Shown here: piece after piece, positions 24,962 through 33,398 of the stretch
Layout: each line of letters opens with the position of its first letter
Numbering within the stretch: position 1 is the first letter of the stretch
DNA from: Nitrospiraceae bacterium
Lineage (GTDB): Bacteria > Nitrospirota > Nitrospiria > Nitrospirales > UBA8639
DNA: 64,000 bases
Assembly (NCBI GenBank): GCA_020632635.1
Contig: JACKFE010000003.1
Location: 372,001 to 436,000 of the forward strand
Direction of reading: 5' to 3'
Program-made: the position numbers and the translations under genes
Notes under the pieces: generated by a model
What the model was told of the DNA's origin: nothing
The model's database searches: none
The model's input: the letters and a program-made list of their open reading frames with translations, nothing else

Positions 24962-27205
24962 CTAAAACTCCTCAAAGAAGTCATCCTCTCGTTGACGACG
25001 CTCTTGCCCATTCGAACTCCCAACTCCCACGGGCTGTGGTTTCGCCACCGCCTTCGGAGAGGACTGAATCTTGGCGGGTTGCATCGGTTTCGTGACGGAA
25101 GAAGACTTCTTGGCATGTGCCTGAGCCATGCCTTTGCCTACGCCCTGAGACAAACCGGCTTGCGCTGAAAAACCTTGCCCTTCAGCTTCAAACTTAAAGA
25201 ACGCCACTTGCTTCAAGAGTTCCGCCGCCTGCTGCTTCATGGATTGAGAAGCCGATGTCGCCTCTTCCACCAAGGCCGCATTCTGCTGGGTGCCCTGGTC
25301 CATCTGCATCACCGCCTTATTCACCTGATCGATCCCCGCCGCCTGCTCCTGCGAGGCCGCGCTGATCTCCGAAATGATATCCGTCACCCGTTTCACCGAG
25401 TTCACTATTTCTTCCAGCGTTTGCCCGGAGCGATTCACCAGCTCACTGCCATCCCCCACCTTCTGCACGGACTCATTAATCAACGCCTTAATTTCTTTCG
25501 CCGCCGTGGCCGAGCGTTGCGCCAGGTTCCGAACTTCGGAAGCCACCACCGCGAACCCTCGTCCCTGCTCCCCGGCCCGCGCCGCCTCGACCGCGGCATT
25601 CAAGGCCAACAGGTTCGTCTGGAAGGCAATCTCATCGATCACATTGATAATATCCGCAATCTTCTTGCTGCTCTTATTGATTTCATTCATCGCCTCCACG
25701 GCCTTATCCGTCACCGTGCCGCCTTTCTCGGCCACTTCCCGGGCCGCCACGGCCAGTTGATTGGCCTGTTTGGCGTTATCGGCATTTTGCTTAATGGTCG
25801 AGGTCATCTCTTCCATGGACGCACTGGTCTCTTCCAAGGCACTGGCCTGGGTCGAGGTGCGTCGTGAAAGATCCTCATTGCCTTGCGTGATCTCCGCCGA
25901 CGCCGTCGAGACATGTTCCGCCGCTTGACGAACCTCCGAGACAACCCGCACCAAATTATCCAACATGGCATTCATAGCCTTCCCCATGACTCCCAATTCA
26001 TCATTGGAGGAGATGATCACGCGCTTACTGAGGTTCCCCTCAGCGGCCCGTTGAGCGACTTCACTAATCTGGATCAGGTTATTGGCGCCTCTTCGCCCCA
26101 CCCAGAGCCCTACCACCACAATCAAAGCGATACAGATGACGGCGGTCATCGTCAGGCTTTTATTAAAGGCGATCGCGGCCGCAGTCGCCTGATCCTTGGG
26201 TATCCGGACCAGGACCGACCAGTTCATTCCCGGAAAGCCCAAGGCCCCCGTTAAATGGGCGTACCCGCCCATTTGGTAAATGTTCTTTCGGGCATGCAGG
26301 GCCATTTCATAGCCGCTTTGTCCGGCAACCGCCGCCTTGGCCGTCCCCACACCCTTTTCCGCTAAATTCAGCTTGAATAACACGTTCTCAAAATCATGGG
26401 TCATGCCTTCCGTGCCCTGATTGGAGGGATCATAATCCACGATAACTTGCCCTTTATCACCCATCAACGTGATCTCGGATCCCGGCCATCCAGCCGATTT
26501 GAGTTCCTGATAGGCGTCCTGCACGATTTCCTCCACCAAGGAAAACTTGACCCGATTGCTCCAGTAACCAATCAAATCGCCATCCACATACACCGGAGCC
26601 GAAAACCCCATCGTCAACCCGCTATCCCCCGGGTACAGGGCCTTCACATCTTCATCCACATGTACATCTTCGATAAACGTCCCAGTGGCTTTATCGTTTC
26701 CGGCTGCCGAAAAAGGTTGTTTGGTCGTGAACTCCTTAGCCTGCAAGGCTTTAAACCAGGGGGCATCGGCATATTTTTTCGCATAGAGGGCTGTGGTATC
26801 GATGGGATTGCCTTTGGCATCTTTGGAATTGACGGCCATCACATCCCCAACCGGGTCCACCAATATGGTCAAATAATAAATGCCATAGGTCGCCACATAT
26901 TGATTCATGGTTTGAGCAATAGCATTATTTTCCTTGGAGTACCAATGATAGCGTTCCCCCACGATCCTATTGAGACCAAAGGATTGGGGGTCTCCATAGC
27001 GTTCAAACAGATTGCGGTCGATTTTATCCGCAATAGTCGATGCCATGGCTTGCACCCGCAGCCCGGCAGCCGTTTCCATTTCACCGGTGGCCGAGGAGCC
27101 TAAATAGCCCACAGCTGCCATCGGCACAATCCCAAAGATCATAAACAACGCCACCAATTTGGCGGCAATCCCCAAGCTTGTCATTTTTCCCATCATACTG
27201 TTCAT
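24962..27205 (-). CDS. Methyl-accepting chemotaxis protein, dCACHE-type
   Basis: 747 aa. Membrane helix about 13-35, a periplasmic region about 36-348 with the size and sequence style of a double CACHE domain (LTILVDPVGDVMAVNS, APWFKAL, FSAPVYVDGDLIGYW), second helix about 350-370, HAMP 371-425, MCP signalling domain, then a Lys/Pro-rich linker and C-terminal FFEEF. dCACHE domains bind small molecules such as amino acids or organic acids; the ligand is unknown. The frame stays open to 27583, but GAGGG lies just before the ATG at 27205 and the membrane helix starts soon after, so the short start is chosen. Confidence 0.92.
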   Translation of the reverse strand: MNSMMGKMTSLGIAAKLVALFMIFGIVPMAAVGYLGSSATGEMETAAGLRVQAMASTIADKIDRNLFERYGDPQSFGLNRIVGERYHWYSKENNAIAQTMNQYVATYGIYYLTILVDPVGDVMAVNSKDAKGNPIDTTALYAKKYADAPWFKALQAKEFTTKQPFSAAGNDKATGTFIEDVHVDEDVKALYPGDSGLTMGFSAPVYVDGDLIGYWSNRVKFSLVEEIVQDAYQELKSAGWPGSEITLMGDKGQVIVDYDPSNQGTEGMTHDFENVLFKLNLAEKGVGTAKAAVAGQSGYEMALHARKNIYQMGGYAHLTGALGFPGMNWSVLVRIPKDQATAAAIAFNKSLTMTAVICIALIVVVGLWVGRRGANNLIQISEVAQRAAEGNLSKRVIISSNDELGVMGKAMNAMLDNLVRVVSEVRQAAEHVSTASAEITQGNEDLSRRTSTQASALEETSASMEEMTSTIKQNADNAKQANQLAVAAREVAEKGGTVTDKAVEAMNEINKSSKKIADIINVIDEIAFQTNLLALNAAVEAARAGEQGRGFAVVASEVRNLAQRSATAAKEIKALINESVQKVGDGSELVNRSGQTLEEIVNSVKRVTDIISEISAASQEQAAGIDQVNKAVMQMDQGTQQNAALVEEATSASQSMKQQAAELLKQVAFFKFEAEGQGFSAQAGLSQGVGKGMAQAHAKKSSSVTKPMQPAKIQSSPKAVAKPQPVGVGSSNGQERRQREDDFFEEF
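25238..25852 (-). repeat. MCP signalling-core duplicate, copy 2
   Basis: Partner of 23313-23927. A few third-position changes cluster at the ends and near the middle; the remaining stretches match exactly, including silent positions, which suggests recent duplication or gene conversion rather than protein-level selection alone. Confidence 0.85.
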
Positions 27206-27691
27206 AACACCCTCATCGTTTGGTTGTTGATCCTGGTTTCGTCCTCGACCGATAGCGGTTGGTCTCTCTGAGACCCATCGGCCGCCTGCGTTTGCCTTCC
27301 TGTCAGTTATCACCTCATGGGCGCCCATGGTTAGGGAGGAAAGGGAAAAAACCCGTCCCACTCCCCAAGAGAGAAGTGTGCCGAATCCCCTTCCCCAATT
27401 CTTCATCCGCCAACTTGTCAGAAACGTGATGGCGGTCACTACCCTTCCAGTCCATTGTGCACTCCATTCTTTCAGCTGCATCCCGGCCTGAATACCCGTT
27501 CGGCCTTTGCTTTGCCCCATTTGGTACAGAAGTGTTCGGATTTCAGTCTCTGTGGTTTGATCAGAGTCTTTCTTCTTTCCCATTGGTCGTGTGGTGTTTC
27601 AATAAGGAGAATTTCGAAAACCTCAACTACACCGTTTGACGGTACATCCCGTTTCCCGACCTCTAGGGGCGTATCGCCAGGTCATCACCGG
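27206..27691. other. Intergenic region between cheW and the dCACHE MCP
   Basis: 486 bp. The MCP frame remains open through most of it (to 27583), but the encoded 126 residues are Trp/Arg/Gly-rich with no recognisable domain and no ribosome site at the distal start. I regard it as leader sequence that should hold the MCP promoter; no clear sigma-28 or sigma-54 element was found. Confidence 0.5.
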
Positions 27692-28249
27692 TTAAGACTG
27701 ACGTTCTGGAACCTCCCCCCCGTCAATGGCCTCGCCTCCACCCCGCATCTCCGACACCACTGCCACTTCCTCATCAGTCAATACCCGGTCAATATCCAGC
27801 AGAGTCACCAACCGGTCATTGGCGTTCCCAATACCGGCGACAAAATTAATATCGACAGCACTTCCCAGTTCCGGTGGGGGTTGAATCTGCTTGGCATTCA
27901 GATCCAAGACATCGGAAACGGCATCCACGAGAAATCCCATCACGCGATTCCGAACATTCACGACCACTACGACGGTGAAGGGTGTTGGCTCGGTAGTCCC
28001 CATCCCGAATTTCATCCGCAGATCAACAATGGGGACGATCGTCCCGCGTAAGTTCAGCACTCCCTTGAGATAGTCTGGAGTATTGGGGATCCGAGTCACG
28101 GTCGTATATCCCTTAATTTCCTGGACCTTTAAAATATCGACTCCATAATATTCTTCAGCAAGATTGAACGTGAGGTATTGTTGGTCTTCGCTGGAATACG
28201 ATGTGCGAATTTCCCGTTGTTCCGTGTGTTCAGCAGTAGCCGTGGACAT
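27692..28249 (-). CDS. cheW: Chemotaxis coupling protein CheW
   Basis: 185 aa, longer than the other CheW (147 aa) because of N- and C-terminal tails. Core strands YLTFNLAEEYYGVDILKVQEI, YLKGVLNLRGTIVPIVDLR and VMGFLVDAVSDVLDL are present. AAGGAGA precedes the ATG. It lies between cheA (28452-30557) and the two large MCPs, so it probably couples those receptors to that kinase. Confidence 0.94.
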   Translation of the reverse strand: MSTATAEHTEQREIRTSYSSEDQQYLTFNLAEEYYGVDILKVQEIKGYTTVTRIPNTPDYLKGVLNLRGTIVPIVDLRMKFGMGTTEPTPFTVVVVVNVRNRVMGFLVDAVSDVLDLNAKQIQPPPELGSAVDINFVAGIGNANDRLVTLLDIDRVLTDEEVAVVSEMRGGGEAIDGGEVPERQS

Positions 28250-28323
28250 AGTGCGTCTCCTTCGTTGGGTCTTTCAAAAGCAGTATGACTTTACAGTTTT
28301 TTTGGGATGTACGAGTCCTTCTT

Positions 28324-28351
28324 GTCAGGAGTAAAAAGTGAGGAGTAAGGA
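28324..28351 (+). repeat. Heptad repeat array A1
   Basis: Four consecutive 7-nt units on the plus strand: GTCAGGA, GTAAAAA, GTGAGGA, GTAAGGA (consensus GTNARRA). It faces an inverted array, A2, across a 42-bp spacer in the cheW-cheA gap. Confidence 0.75.
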
Positions 28352-28393
28352 GAAAATCCCAAACTCCGGCTCTTCTTGCTCACGCATTGATTG

Positions 28394-28446
28394 TTACTCC
28401 TCACTCCTGACTGTTCCCTTTTTACTTCTCACTCCTCACGTTTCAC
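28394..28446 (-). repeat. Heptad repeat array A2
   Basis: About seven and a half units of the same GTNARRA heptad, read on the minus strand, starting six bases past the cheA stop codon: GTGAAAC, GTGAGGA, GTGAGAA, GTAAAAA, GGGAACA, GTCAGGA, GTGAGGA, GTAA. Inverted relative to A1. Confidence 0.75.
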
Positions 28447-28451
28447 TATTC

Positions 28452-30557
28452 TCAGGCCGCCGCAATGTGGCCCACTCGTGCCAACTTGGATAACCCTGGC
28501 ACATCCAGAATCAAAGCCACTTGGCCATCACCCAAAATAGTCGCGCCAGAAATCGCCTCAACTTTTCGATAATTTTCTTCTAAACTCTTGATGACGACTT
28601 GTTGCTGGCCCGTTAACTCATCGACCAGGACCGCTATCCGCCGCCCTTCGGCTTCCACAATCACCAACAAGGCCTCGGAGGGGTCACAGTAATCCGGGGT
28701 CACGCCAAACACCTCATATAATCTGACCATCGGTACCCATTCACCGCGTAAATTGACCACCTCACCTTTGCCGACCATTTTCTGCAGTTCCGACTTTTTG
28801 GGCCGGATGGACTCGGTGACGGTAATGAGCGGAATAATATAATTATCCTGCCCGACACGAACGGTCATGCCATCGATGATGGCCAGGGTCAGCGGTAACT
28901 TCAACGTCAGCTTGGAACCCTTGCCGAAGGTACTTTGCACGCCAACCGATCCCCCTAGGCCCTCGATATTCCGTTTGACGACATCCATGCCGACTCCACG
29001 GCCCGAGACGTCGGTAATCGTCTCCGCCGTTGAAAATCCTGGCCGGAAAATCAATTGATAGACTTCTTCATCCGACAGATTGCTTCCATCCGCAATAATG
29101 CCCTTCTCAATGGCCTTTTTGACAATTTTCTCACGATTCAAGCCTCGTCCATCATCTTCGACGGAGATGCAAATATTCCCCCCATCATGATACGCATGAA
29201 GGCGGATCGTGCCTTTGGCGGATTTCCCTTGCGCCAAACGCTCTTCCGGCGGTTCCAACCCATGGTCGGCCGAATTCCGGACCAAATGCGTCAACGGATC
29301 GCCAATCGCCTCGATCAAGGTTTTATCCAATTCGGTTTCTTCACCGGTCATCACCAATTGGATTTGCTTCCCGCTTTTGCCGGCCAAATCGCGAACCAAC
29401 CGCGGAAATCGATGAAAGGCACTGCCGATCGGCATCATCCGGATAGACATCACGCGTTCTTGAAGCTCCCGAGTGTTGCGCTCCAATTGCACAATCCGTT
29501 CTTGTAAAATTGGGAGCTGACTGATCGTAAATTTCTCACCCAGATCCGTGATCATGGATTGAGTAATGACCAATTCCCCCACCAAATTAATCAGCTTGTC
29601 GATTTTATCGGTATCCACGCGGATGGAGGCGGCTTCCCCTTTTTTTAACTGCTGTTGTTTTTGAAGCGCCTTGTCGACCTGCTGCGGAGTCGCTTTTTTC
29701 TCTTCCACCAAAATCTGTCCAAGGTTTTTTTGCTTCGCCAGACTTTCCGCCACTTGCTCAGGCGTCACCACCCCTTCCTCCACCAAAATATCTCCTACTC
29801 GCTTATAGGGCTCCGGCTTTTTAGGCGCACAATCCAGAATGGTTAATTCGCTGCCATCTCGAACAAAATCAAAGACCCCTTCGACTTTGGCCAGAGGCAC
29901 ATCCGTTTCCAGCTCAATGCCCCAACTGAGATAACATCGTTCCGGATCCATGACCGGTAAGGCGGGAAGAGCGTCGGTTCTCACCTGTAAGACTTTCACG
30001 ATGCCTAACTCGTGCAATTCCCGAAAAATTTGCGCCGGATCCAATCCACGTTGAAAGAGCTCTGGAAGGGGAACCCAATCAATCGTGATCTTTCTCCATA
30101 CCGGCGCCTGGGGTCCGGAAGACCGGGCCGCTGCTCCGTTTCTGACCGGTTGAGGAGATCCCGAACTTCCCTCCAACTGACACTGTTCCAACTCATCTTC
30201 GAGTCCTTTGATCAGATGTGCATCAACGTCCCCATGCCCCTGCGCCACCTCTAAGAGGCCTTTCAGGCCATCCAATGCCCGTAACAGCACATCGATAATC
30301 TCCGGAGTCACCGGGATCTTTTCGTTTCGCAGAAGGTCCAGCACATTCTCCATTTTGTGGGTTAAGCCGGCGATATCGGTAAAATTAAACATGCCGGCGT
30401 TGCCTTTGATGGAGTGCGCCGCCCGAAAAATTCGATTCAGGAGGTCCAGATCCGTTGGACGTTGTTCCAAATCAAGCAATCCGGTTTCCATGGTTTCCAC
30501 ATGCTCGGCAGATTCGGTGAAAAAGGATTCCTGAAAACGCGAGAGATCAACCGCCAT
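28452..30557 (-). CDS. cheA: Chemotaxis histidine kinase CheA with MshEN-like insert
   Basis: 701 aa. Hpt with His48 (HSIKGNAGMF); a P2-like middle domain (about 153-245); two tandem repeats (about 254-275 and 279-300) reading GDILVEEGVVTPEQVAESL and GQILVEEKKATPQQVDKAL, like the N-terminal MshEN segments of GspE/PilB ATPases; dimerisation helices from 312; HATPase (HLVRNSADHG, DDGRGL, GRGVGMDV); one CheW domain to the end. It is the kinase of the third chemotaxis set with cheW downstream and cheY upstream. Heptad arrays abut both ends of the gene. c-di-GMP binding by the insert is only a possibility. Confidence 0.94.
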   Translation of the reverse strand: MAVDLSRFQESFFTESAEHVETMETGLLDLEQRPTDLDLLNRIFRAAHSIKGNAGMFNFTDIAGLTHKMENVLDLLRNEKIPVTPEIIDVLLRALDGLKGLLEVAQGHGDVDAHLIKGLEDELEQCQLEGSSGSPQPVRNGAAARSSGPQAPVWRKITIDWVPLPELFQRGLDPAQIFRELHELGIVKVLQVRTDALPALPVMDPERCYLSWGIELETDVPLAKVEGVFDFVRDGSELTILDCAPKKPEPYKRVGDILVEEGVVTPEQVAESLAKQKNLGQILVEEKKATPQQVDKALQKQQQLKKGEAASIRVDTDKIDKLINLVGELVITQSMITDLGEKFTISQLPILQERIVQLERNTRELQERVMSIRMMPIGSAFHRFPRLVRDLAGKSGKQIQLVMTGEETELDKTLIEAIGDPLTHLVRNSADHGLEPPEERLAQGKSAKGTIRLHAYHDGGNICISVEDDGRGLNREKIVKKAIEKGIIADGSNLSDEEVYQLIFRPGFSTAETITDVSGRGVGMDVVKRNIEGLGGSVGVQSTFGKGSKLTLKLPLTLAIIDGMTVRVGQDNYIIPLITVTESIRPKKSELQKMVGKGEVVNLRGEWVPMVRLYEVFGVTPDYCDPSEALLVIVEAEGRRIAVLVDELTGQQQVVIKSLEENYRKVEAISGATILGDGQVALILDVPGLSKLARVGHIAAA

Positions 30558-30575
30558 AATGTGCCTCGTAGATGA

Positions 30576-30603
30576 GTAAAAAGTTAGGAGGGAGGAGTCA
30601 GGA
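30576..30603 (+). repeat. Heptad repeat array B1 (left inverted repeat)
   Basis: GTAAAAA, GTTAGGA, GGGAGGA, GTCAGGA on the plus strand, lying between the four-helix-bundle gene and the cheA start. It matches the reverse complement of B2 at 25 of 28 positions. Confidence 0.75.
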
Positions 30604-30611
30604 GATACGCC

Positions 30612-30995
30612 CTACATATCGGACGATACCTTTCCTCGAGCTCCCTTTTGATGCTTGATTAATCCACTGATCATTTTGTCCACTGTTACCATTTCTACCT
30701 CCAAGGCGTTACGATGTTCTGAAGGCAGATATCCAAGACGGTTGGCTAACTCTAAGTGGGTATCCAATTCGCTCAGTGAACCTTGGGAAATATGGAGAAA
30801 CTGGATAAACTCTTTTCGGGATCTTCGCGCAGCCCCTTCTGCAATATTGGCTGGAATACTCACCGCTGCCCTGCGTAATTGGCTCGTTAAGCCATATTGT
30901 TCCTGTAGAGGGAACCGTCCTGTTAGGTTATACACTTTCAGAACCAAGTCCATTCCGCTTTCCCATGCCTTCAATCGTTTGTGGGGTTTGTCCAT
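30612..30995 (-). CDS. Four-helix-bundle protein (23S rRNA intervening-sequence family)
   Basis: 127 aa. Matches the TIGR02436/S23 four-helix-bundle family: KAWESGMDLVLKVYNLT, LRRAAVSIPANIAEGAAR, then EFIQFLHISQGSLSELDTHL. Homologues occur inside 23S rRNA intervening sequences and as scattered stand-alone genes, and are related to Avd of diversity-generating retroelements; no molecular function is firmly known. Here it separates cheY from cheA, is flanked by inverted heptad repeats (30576-30603 and 31026-31053), and has only a weak ribosome site, so it looks like an inserted unit rather than a chemotaxis gene. Confidence 0.85.
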   Translation of the reverse strand: MDKPHKRLKAWESGMDLVLKVYNLTGRFPLQEQYGLTSQLRRAAVSIPANIAEGAARRSRKEFIQFLHISQGSLSELDTHLELANRLGYLPSEHRNALEVEMVTVDKMISGLIKHQKGARGKVSSDM

Positions 30996-31025
30996 TCACT
31001 CTCGCTCGCTCTCTTCTATTTTCTC

Positions 31026-31053
31026 TCCTGACTTCTCACTCCTGACTTTTTAC
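31026..31053 (-). repeat. Heptad repeat array B2 (right inverted repeat)
   Basis: Minus strand GTAAAAA, GTCAGGA, GTGAGAA, GTCAGGA, forming an inverted pair with B1 around the four-helix-bundle gene. On its outer side the repeat runs into the stop codon of cheY at 31058. Confidence 0.75.
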
Positions 31054-31057
31054 TTCC

Positions 31058-31429
31058 TCACCCCGGCAACACCTTTTTAATGGTGGCCAGCATTTGATCC
31101 GGGTTGAAAGGCTTCACAATCCAACCGGTAGCTCCAGCTCCCTGCCCCTCTTTCTTTTTGTCATCGGACGATTCGGTGGTAAGCATCAAAATTGGGGTAA
31201 ACTTGTGCGCCGCCATGCCTCTCACCGCTTTGATCAAGGAAATGCCGTCCATATTGGGCATATTCAAATCGGTAATCACGAGACTGGGCTTGGCACCTCC
31301 ATTGAGTTTGTCGACGGCTTCCTTGCCATCTCCGGCTTCAACCACTTCATACCCGGCTCCGGTCAAGGTAAAGCTCACCATTTGCCGCATGGACACTGAA
31401 TCATCTACGACTAAGACTGTCTTCCCCAT
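31058..31429 (-). CDS. cheY: Response regulator CheY
   Basis: 123 aa single receiver with Asp9/Asp10, acceptor Asp54, the Thr pair in MLTTES and Lys-Pro in WIVKPFNP. A tryptophan replaces the usual Tyr/Phe switch residue two or three positions before the Lys. GAGGGT is seven bases upstream of the ATG. It belongs to the third set with the upstream anchored MCP-like gene and, beyond the inserted four-helix-bundle gene, cheA and cheW. Confidence 0.94.
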   Translation of the reverse strand: MGKTVLVVDDSVSMRQMVSFTLTGAGYEVVEAGDGKEAVDKLNGGAKPSLVITDLNMPNMDGISLIKAVRGMAAHKFTPILMLTTESSDDKKKEGQGAGATGWIVKPFNPDQMLATIKKVLPG

Positions 31430-31588
31430 TGTACGACCCTCACTGTTGTCTATGTGATATTCCGAATAATATAAACCTCAGGATTTCCGGCTAGGCTTCG
31501 ACTTCCCACCACGTATCAAAATGCCCTCAACCAATCCTCCCCCTATCCGTCATGTTTCCCCTTCGTCCGTCTTGGTTTCGTGTCATGT

Positions 31589-32719
31589 TCAAAACAGGGT
31601 CACCTGGTCATCGCCGGCATTCCCCGTTCCGACCATCGCCACTTCCTCTTTTCCTGATCTGACTGCCTCAAGCTGCCTCCGTTCCGATTCCATCGTATAA
31701 ATCTTGTCGAGATTGCGCAGTTCTTCAATCACTTCCGGCAATCGGTCCGTATCCCCGGTATCTTCCACAACGGCTTTGAGGGGGGCATAGATATGCTCTA
31801 ATGGCTGATACACATGTTCCAGCTTCTGTCGGGTAATGTCTTGGAATTGCATGGACATGACAATGTGGCCGATATCCTGTCCCAAGGCTTTGGCCCGTTC
31901 GGAATTTTGTTCGGCACTCTCATGCAGCGCCGCATTTTTGGCGGCCATGACCTCCGTCATCCCCATAATTTTTTTCTGCGCCCTGAGCGTGTCACTCAGA
32001 TCCAGGGAGGCTAACACTTGCAATTCTTGCATGGCGGACTGAGTCGTATCCCGGACTGCCGTGGCCAATGTGCGAATTTGTTCGGCAGCCTGACCGGAAC
32101 GATTCGCGAGTTTGGTCACCTCATCGGCCACTACGGCGAATCCACGCCCATGTTCTCCCGCGCGAGCCGCTTCAATCGCTGCATTGAGCGCCAGTAACCG
32201 CGTTTGATCCGCAATAAACTCGACCTCTTCCACAACCTGGGCAATGCGGGAGGTGGTCTCTACCGCTTTTTCCATGACCGTGACCGTTCCCACTGAAACG
32301 GCTGCGGTCTGTGTGACTTGATTTACGAACATTTCCATGGTCGTCCTCGTTTCCTCGAGAATTTTTCCCACGGAGTAATTCTCCTCTCCATCGCCTTCTC
32401 CTGCGGAGAGCAACGTTTCCGTCTCAAAGGCCGCTTCTCTAGACTTTTGGGCAATAGCTTGAAACCGTTGAATGAGCCCGGCCGAGGCCTGCTCCGTCTC
32501 TTGAATGACGGCCTTGATCTGCCCCACGAACACCGGAAACACCGGGGTCAGACATCCACAAAACTCCCGCCAGTTCTGAAGGGACCTCTGCTGCAGCCCT
32601 TCGACTTCATGCAACCGGACAGTCAATTCCTCTTTCCCCCTGGCGTCCATCCTTTTGCCCAACACCATGCCGATGCCAGCTCCGACTCCCAATCCTATGA
32701 CCCCCCAGATCCAATCCAT
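31589..32719 (-). CDS. Membrane-anchored MCP-like protein with CheZ-like motif
   Basis: 376 aa. N-terminal membrane helix about 3-20, no sensor domain, long helices, a short MCP tip (about 165-190, EFIADQTRLLALNAAIEAARAG) and, near the end, MSMQFQDITRQKLEHV with Asp294-x3-Gln298. This matches the paralogue at 17632-18603 and resembles the CheZ catalytic helix. It starts at an ATG with GAGGTGAGG upstream. It stands directly upstream of cheY, supporting a role on CheY-P (inference). It could equally be a receptor-like scaffold. Confidence 0.82.
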   Translation of the reverse strand: MDWIWGVIGLGVGAGIGMVLGKRMDARGKEELTVRLHEVEGLQQRSLQNWREFCGCLTPVFPVFVGQIKAVIQETEQASAGLIQRFQAIAQKSREAAFETETLLSAGEGDGEENYSVGKILEETRTTMEMFVNQVTQTAAVSVGTVTVMEKAVETTSRIAQVVEEVEFIADQTRLLALNAAIEAARAGEHGRGFAVVADEVTKLANRSGQAAEQIRTLATAVRDTTQSAMQELQVLASLDLSDTLRAQKKIMGMTEVMAAKNAALHESAEQNSERAKALGQDIGHIVMSMQFQDITRQKLEHVYQPLEHIYAPLKAVVEDTGDTDRLPEVIEELRNLDKIYTMESERRQLEAVRSGKEEVAMVGTGNAGDDQVTLF

Positions 32720-32790
32720 TACGCCTCACCTCGTTATTCGCGTCGAGCCCGTCAATGATGTCCTCTTCACCGGATTCAATCGGTTCCTTG

Positions 32791-33084
32791 CTATGACCGC
32801 AAGGGCAAAAATTGTGCAAATCCGATTTGTTCAAATCGTTCCTGCAGTTCTTGGGAGTATCCCGTCAATCGGATTCGTCCCGAGCGGGTCGCCGCCACGA
32901 TGACTTGGACGGCAGAGGAATCGATCCGGTCCACTTGAGAAAGATCGACTTCTAATGGACCTTCCTGTTGATTCAGTAAGACGAGTTCCTCGTGGAATTT
33001 CCCGACCTCGAAAATACTCAGATCCCCAACCACTTTCAGGATATTATGTTCTGGTACTACTACGTTTTCAGACACGTCCGTCAT
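32791..33084 (-). CDS. STAS-domain protein (anti-sigma antagonist type)
   Basis: 97 aa STAS domain with IDSSAVQ (Asp55-Ser56-Ser57) at the phosphorylation loop and a short N-terminal tail. Probably the substrate of the receiver-HATPase kinase and the receiver-PP2C phosphatase encoded immediately upstream; its position between them and the MCP/cheY genes suggests that it passes a partner-switch output to chemotaxis (inference). AAGGTG lies five bases before the ATG. Confidence 0.88.
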   Translation of the reverse strand: MTDVSENVVVPEHNILKVVGDLSIFEVGKFHEELVLLNQQEGPLEVDLSQVDRIDSSAVQVIVAATRSGRIRLTGYSQELQERFEQIGFAQFLPLRS

Positions 33085-33398
33085 ACATCACCTTTATTGA
33101 TGTGAATGGAGTCCATCGTTCCAGTTTTATGCCATATTCTTTCGTCTGGCTTCCCGGCTAAGTCCCAGGACGGAAACGCCACAAGATTGCTTCAGCACTC
33201 CCCCAAACTTACACGAGAAAAATACCAGCCCTGACCTTCTCTGTGGACGAGGGGGGAACAAGAGTCGGCCAATTGACTCATTGCATCTTTCGGCCATGGC
33301 AGTGTCCGACTTAATGGACAACAAATTTTTTCAAGGTCCCGAACTGGAGTGATCTCTCACGCAAAACAAATCTTTCCAGCTTCCGACATGTTGACTGT
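33085..33398. other. Intergenic region upstream of the STAS gene
   Basis: 314 bp with no convincing gene. A GC-rich segment (33145-33180) could fold weakly: on the minus strand CGTCCTGG pairs imperfectly with CCAGACG around AGCCGGGAAG. I looked for sigma-54, sigma-28 and c-di-GMP riboswitch signatures and found none that hold. Confidence 0.4.

Noticed and set aside
25175..27103. Plus-strand open frames of 230 and 235 codons opposite the dCACHE MCP
   Set aside because: His/Arg/Leu-rich antisense translations; the first recurs opposite the other MCP only because the DNA is duplicated.
27206..27583. 126-codon upstream extension of the dCACHE MCP
   Set aside because: No ribosome site at 27583, no domain, and a good site before the ATG at 27205 that places the membrane helix at the N-terminus.
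33140..33260. Possible c-di-GMP riboswitch upstream of the STAS gene
   Set aside because: AGCCGGG resembles part of the GEMM aptamer, but the essential GGGACGCAAAGCC-type core is missing.
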